From Spirochaeta sp. (lineage in GTDB: Bacteria; Spirochaetota; Spirochaetia; DSM-2461), in assembly GCA_030592625.1 (NCBI GenBank), contig JAUVIY010000134.1, positions 1 to 7,127 of the forward strand: a stretch of DNA of 7,127 nt. The letters are read 5' to 3'. The position numbers were made by a program, and so were the translations under genes. This document shows positions 6,863 through 7,127 of the stretch, in pieces (the stretch's first letter is position 1; every line of letters begins with the position of its first letter). The notes below the pieces were generated by a model. That model was given only the letters and a program-made list of their open reading frames with translations, did no database searches and was not told the DNA's origin.

Positions 6863-7127
6863 TTACAACATAAGAAGAAGGAAGACCATCACAAATAATG
6901 CCACTGTCTCGATAATACCGATAACCATGAAATAGTTCGCAGTCCCTTTTCCCGTGTCGGCAAGAGCATCGGCAGCTCCTGCTGCTGCCTTTCCCTGCAT
7001 GTAGGCGGAAAAGCCCATTGCCAGGCCGCCGAAGATACCGGCACTCAGGAGTGTGAGTGTGTCCTGTTGACTTCCGCTGATGAAAAGCATGAGCAGAAAA
7101 CCGTAAATTGTCTGTGTAAGCGGGGCT
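6863..7127 (-). CDS. atpK: V-type ATP synthase subunit K (membrane rotor proteolipid), 5' end missing
   Basis: The last 87 residues are present; the start is beyond the window, so the internal ATG at 7090 is not the real start. The protein forms the ion-carrying rotor ring of the V/A-type ATPase in the inner membrane. Visible parts are the end of a helix (PLTQTIYGFLLMLFI, 2-16), a helix near 26-44 ending in the Gly-rich YMQGK motif, and a last helix with the ion-carrying Glu73 in GIIETVALF. The layout matches the second half of the four-helix 16-kDa proteolipid (E. hirae NtpK is 156 residues). The Thr4, Gln5, Tyr8, Gln44 and Glu73 pattern matches the Na+ ligands and neighbouring Tyr of NtpK. 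Stop TAA at 6865-6863 and a terminator follow, so it is the last gene of its transcription unit. Other ATPase genes are expected upstream, outside the window. Confidence 0.93.
   Translation of the reverse strand, partial: APLTQTIYGFLLMLFISGSQQDTLTLLSAGIFGGLAMGFSAYMQGKAAAGAADALADTGKGTANYFMVIGIIETVALFVMVFLLLML

Noticed and set aside
6863..7090. Subunit K starting at the ATG at 7090 as a complete 75-residue gene
   Set aside because: The frame stays open upstream to the window edge and encodes the conserved TQTIYGF helix, so the ATG is internal and the gene is truncated by the window.

Overview
The window looks like core chromosome of a spirochaete (Spirochaetota, most like the Treponema/Spirochaeta branch). 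Three things point there. The window carries a bacterial V-type (not F-type) ATPase rotor subunit. An LptD-like outer-membrane protein follows uvrA directly, an order I recall from Treponema pallidum (TP0514/TP0515). That LptD-like protein also has a lineage-flavoured N-terminus. Base composition is moderate and even, and all genes lie on the minus strand. I see no insertion sequence, CRISPR array, tRNA, rRNA or integrated element.

Reading in the direction of transcription (high to low coordinates): (1) 7127-6863 is the C-terminal part of the V-type ATPase proteolipid subunit K. It is followed by a strong intrinsic terminator at 6819-6786. (2) A -35/-10 promoter candidate is nested in that terminator, with a perfect TATAAT at 6784-6779. 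It should drive a three-gene operon. (3) 6743-5751 encodes an exported tetratricopeptide-repeat protein of unknown function. (4) 5732-2907 encodes a complete UvrA of 941 residues, 18 nt downstream. (5) 2907-1 encodes an LptD/OstA-like outer-membrane assembly protein. Its start codon shares one base with the uvrA stop (TGATG). The reading frame stays open for all 969 visible codons and leaves the window without a stop.

Functionally the operon mixes envelope biogenesis (exported TPR protein, LptD-like barrel) with cytoplasmic nucleotide-excision repair (UvrA). The spacing and the one-base overlap suggest a single message with translational coupling, but no sequence here shows SOS control. The most interesting points are in the details. 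The LptD-like protein carries a SAP-like helix-loop-helix motif just after its signal peptide. It also has His where E. coli LptD has the disulfide Cys173. The V-ATPase rotor fragment keeps the ligand pattern of the Na+-binding Enterococcus hirae ring. I found no clear evidence for a wholly new system in this window.
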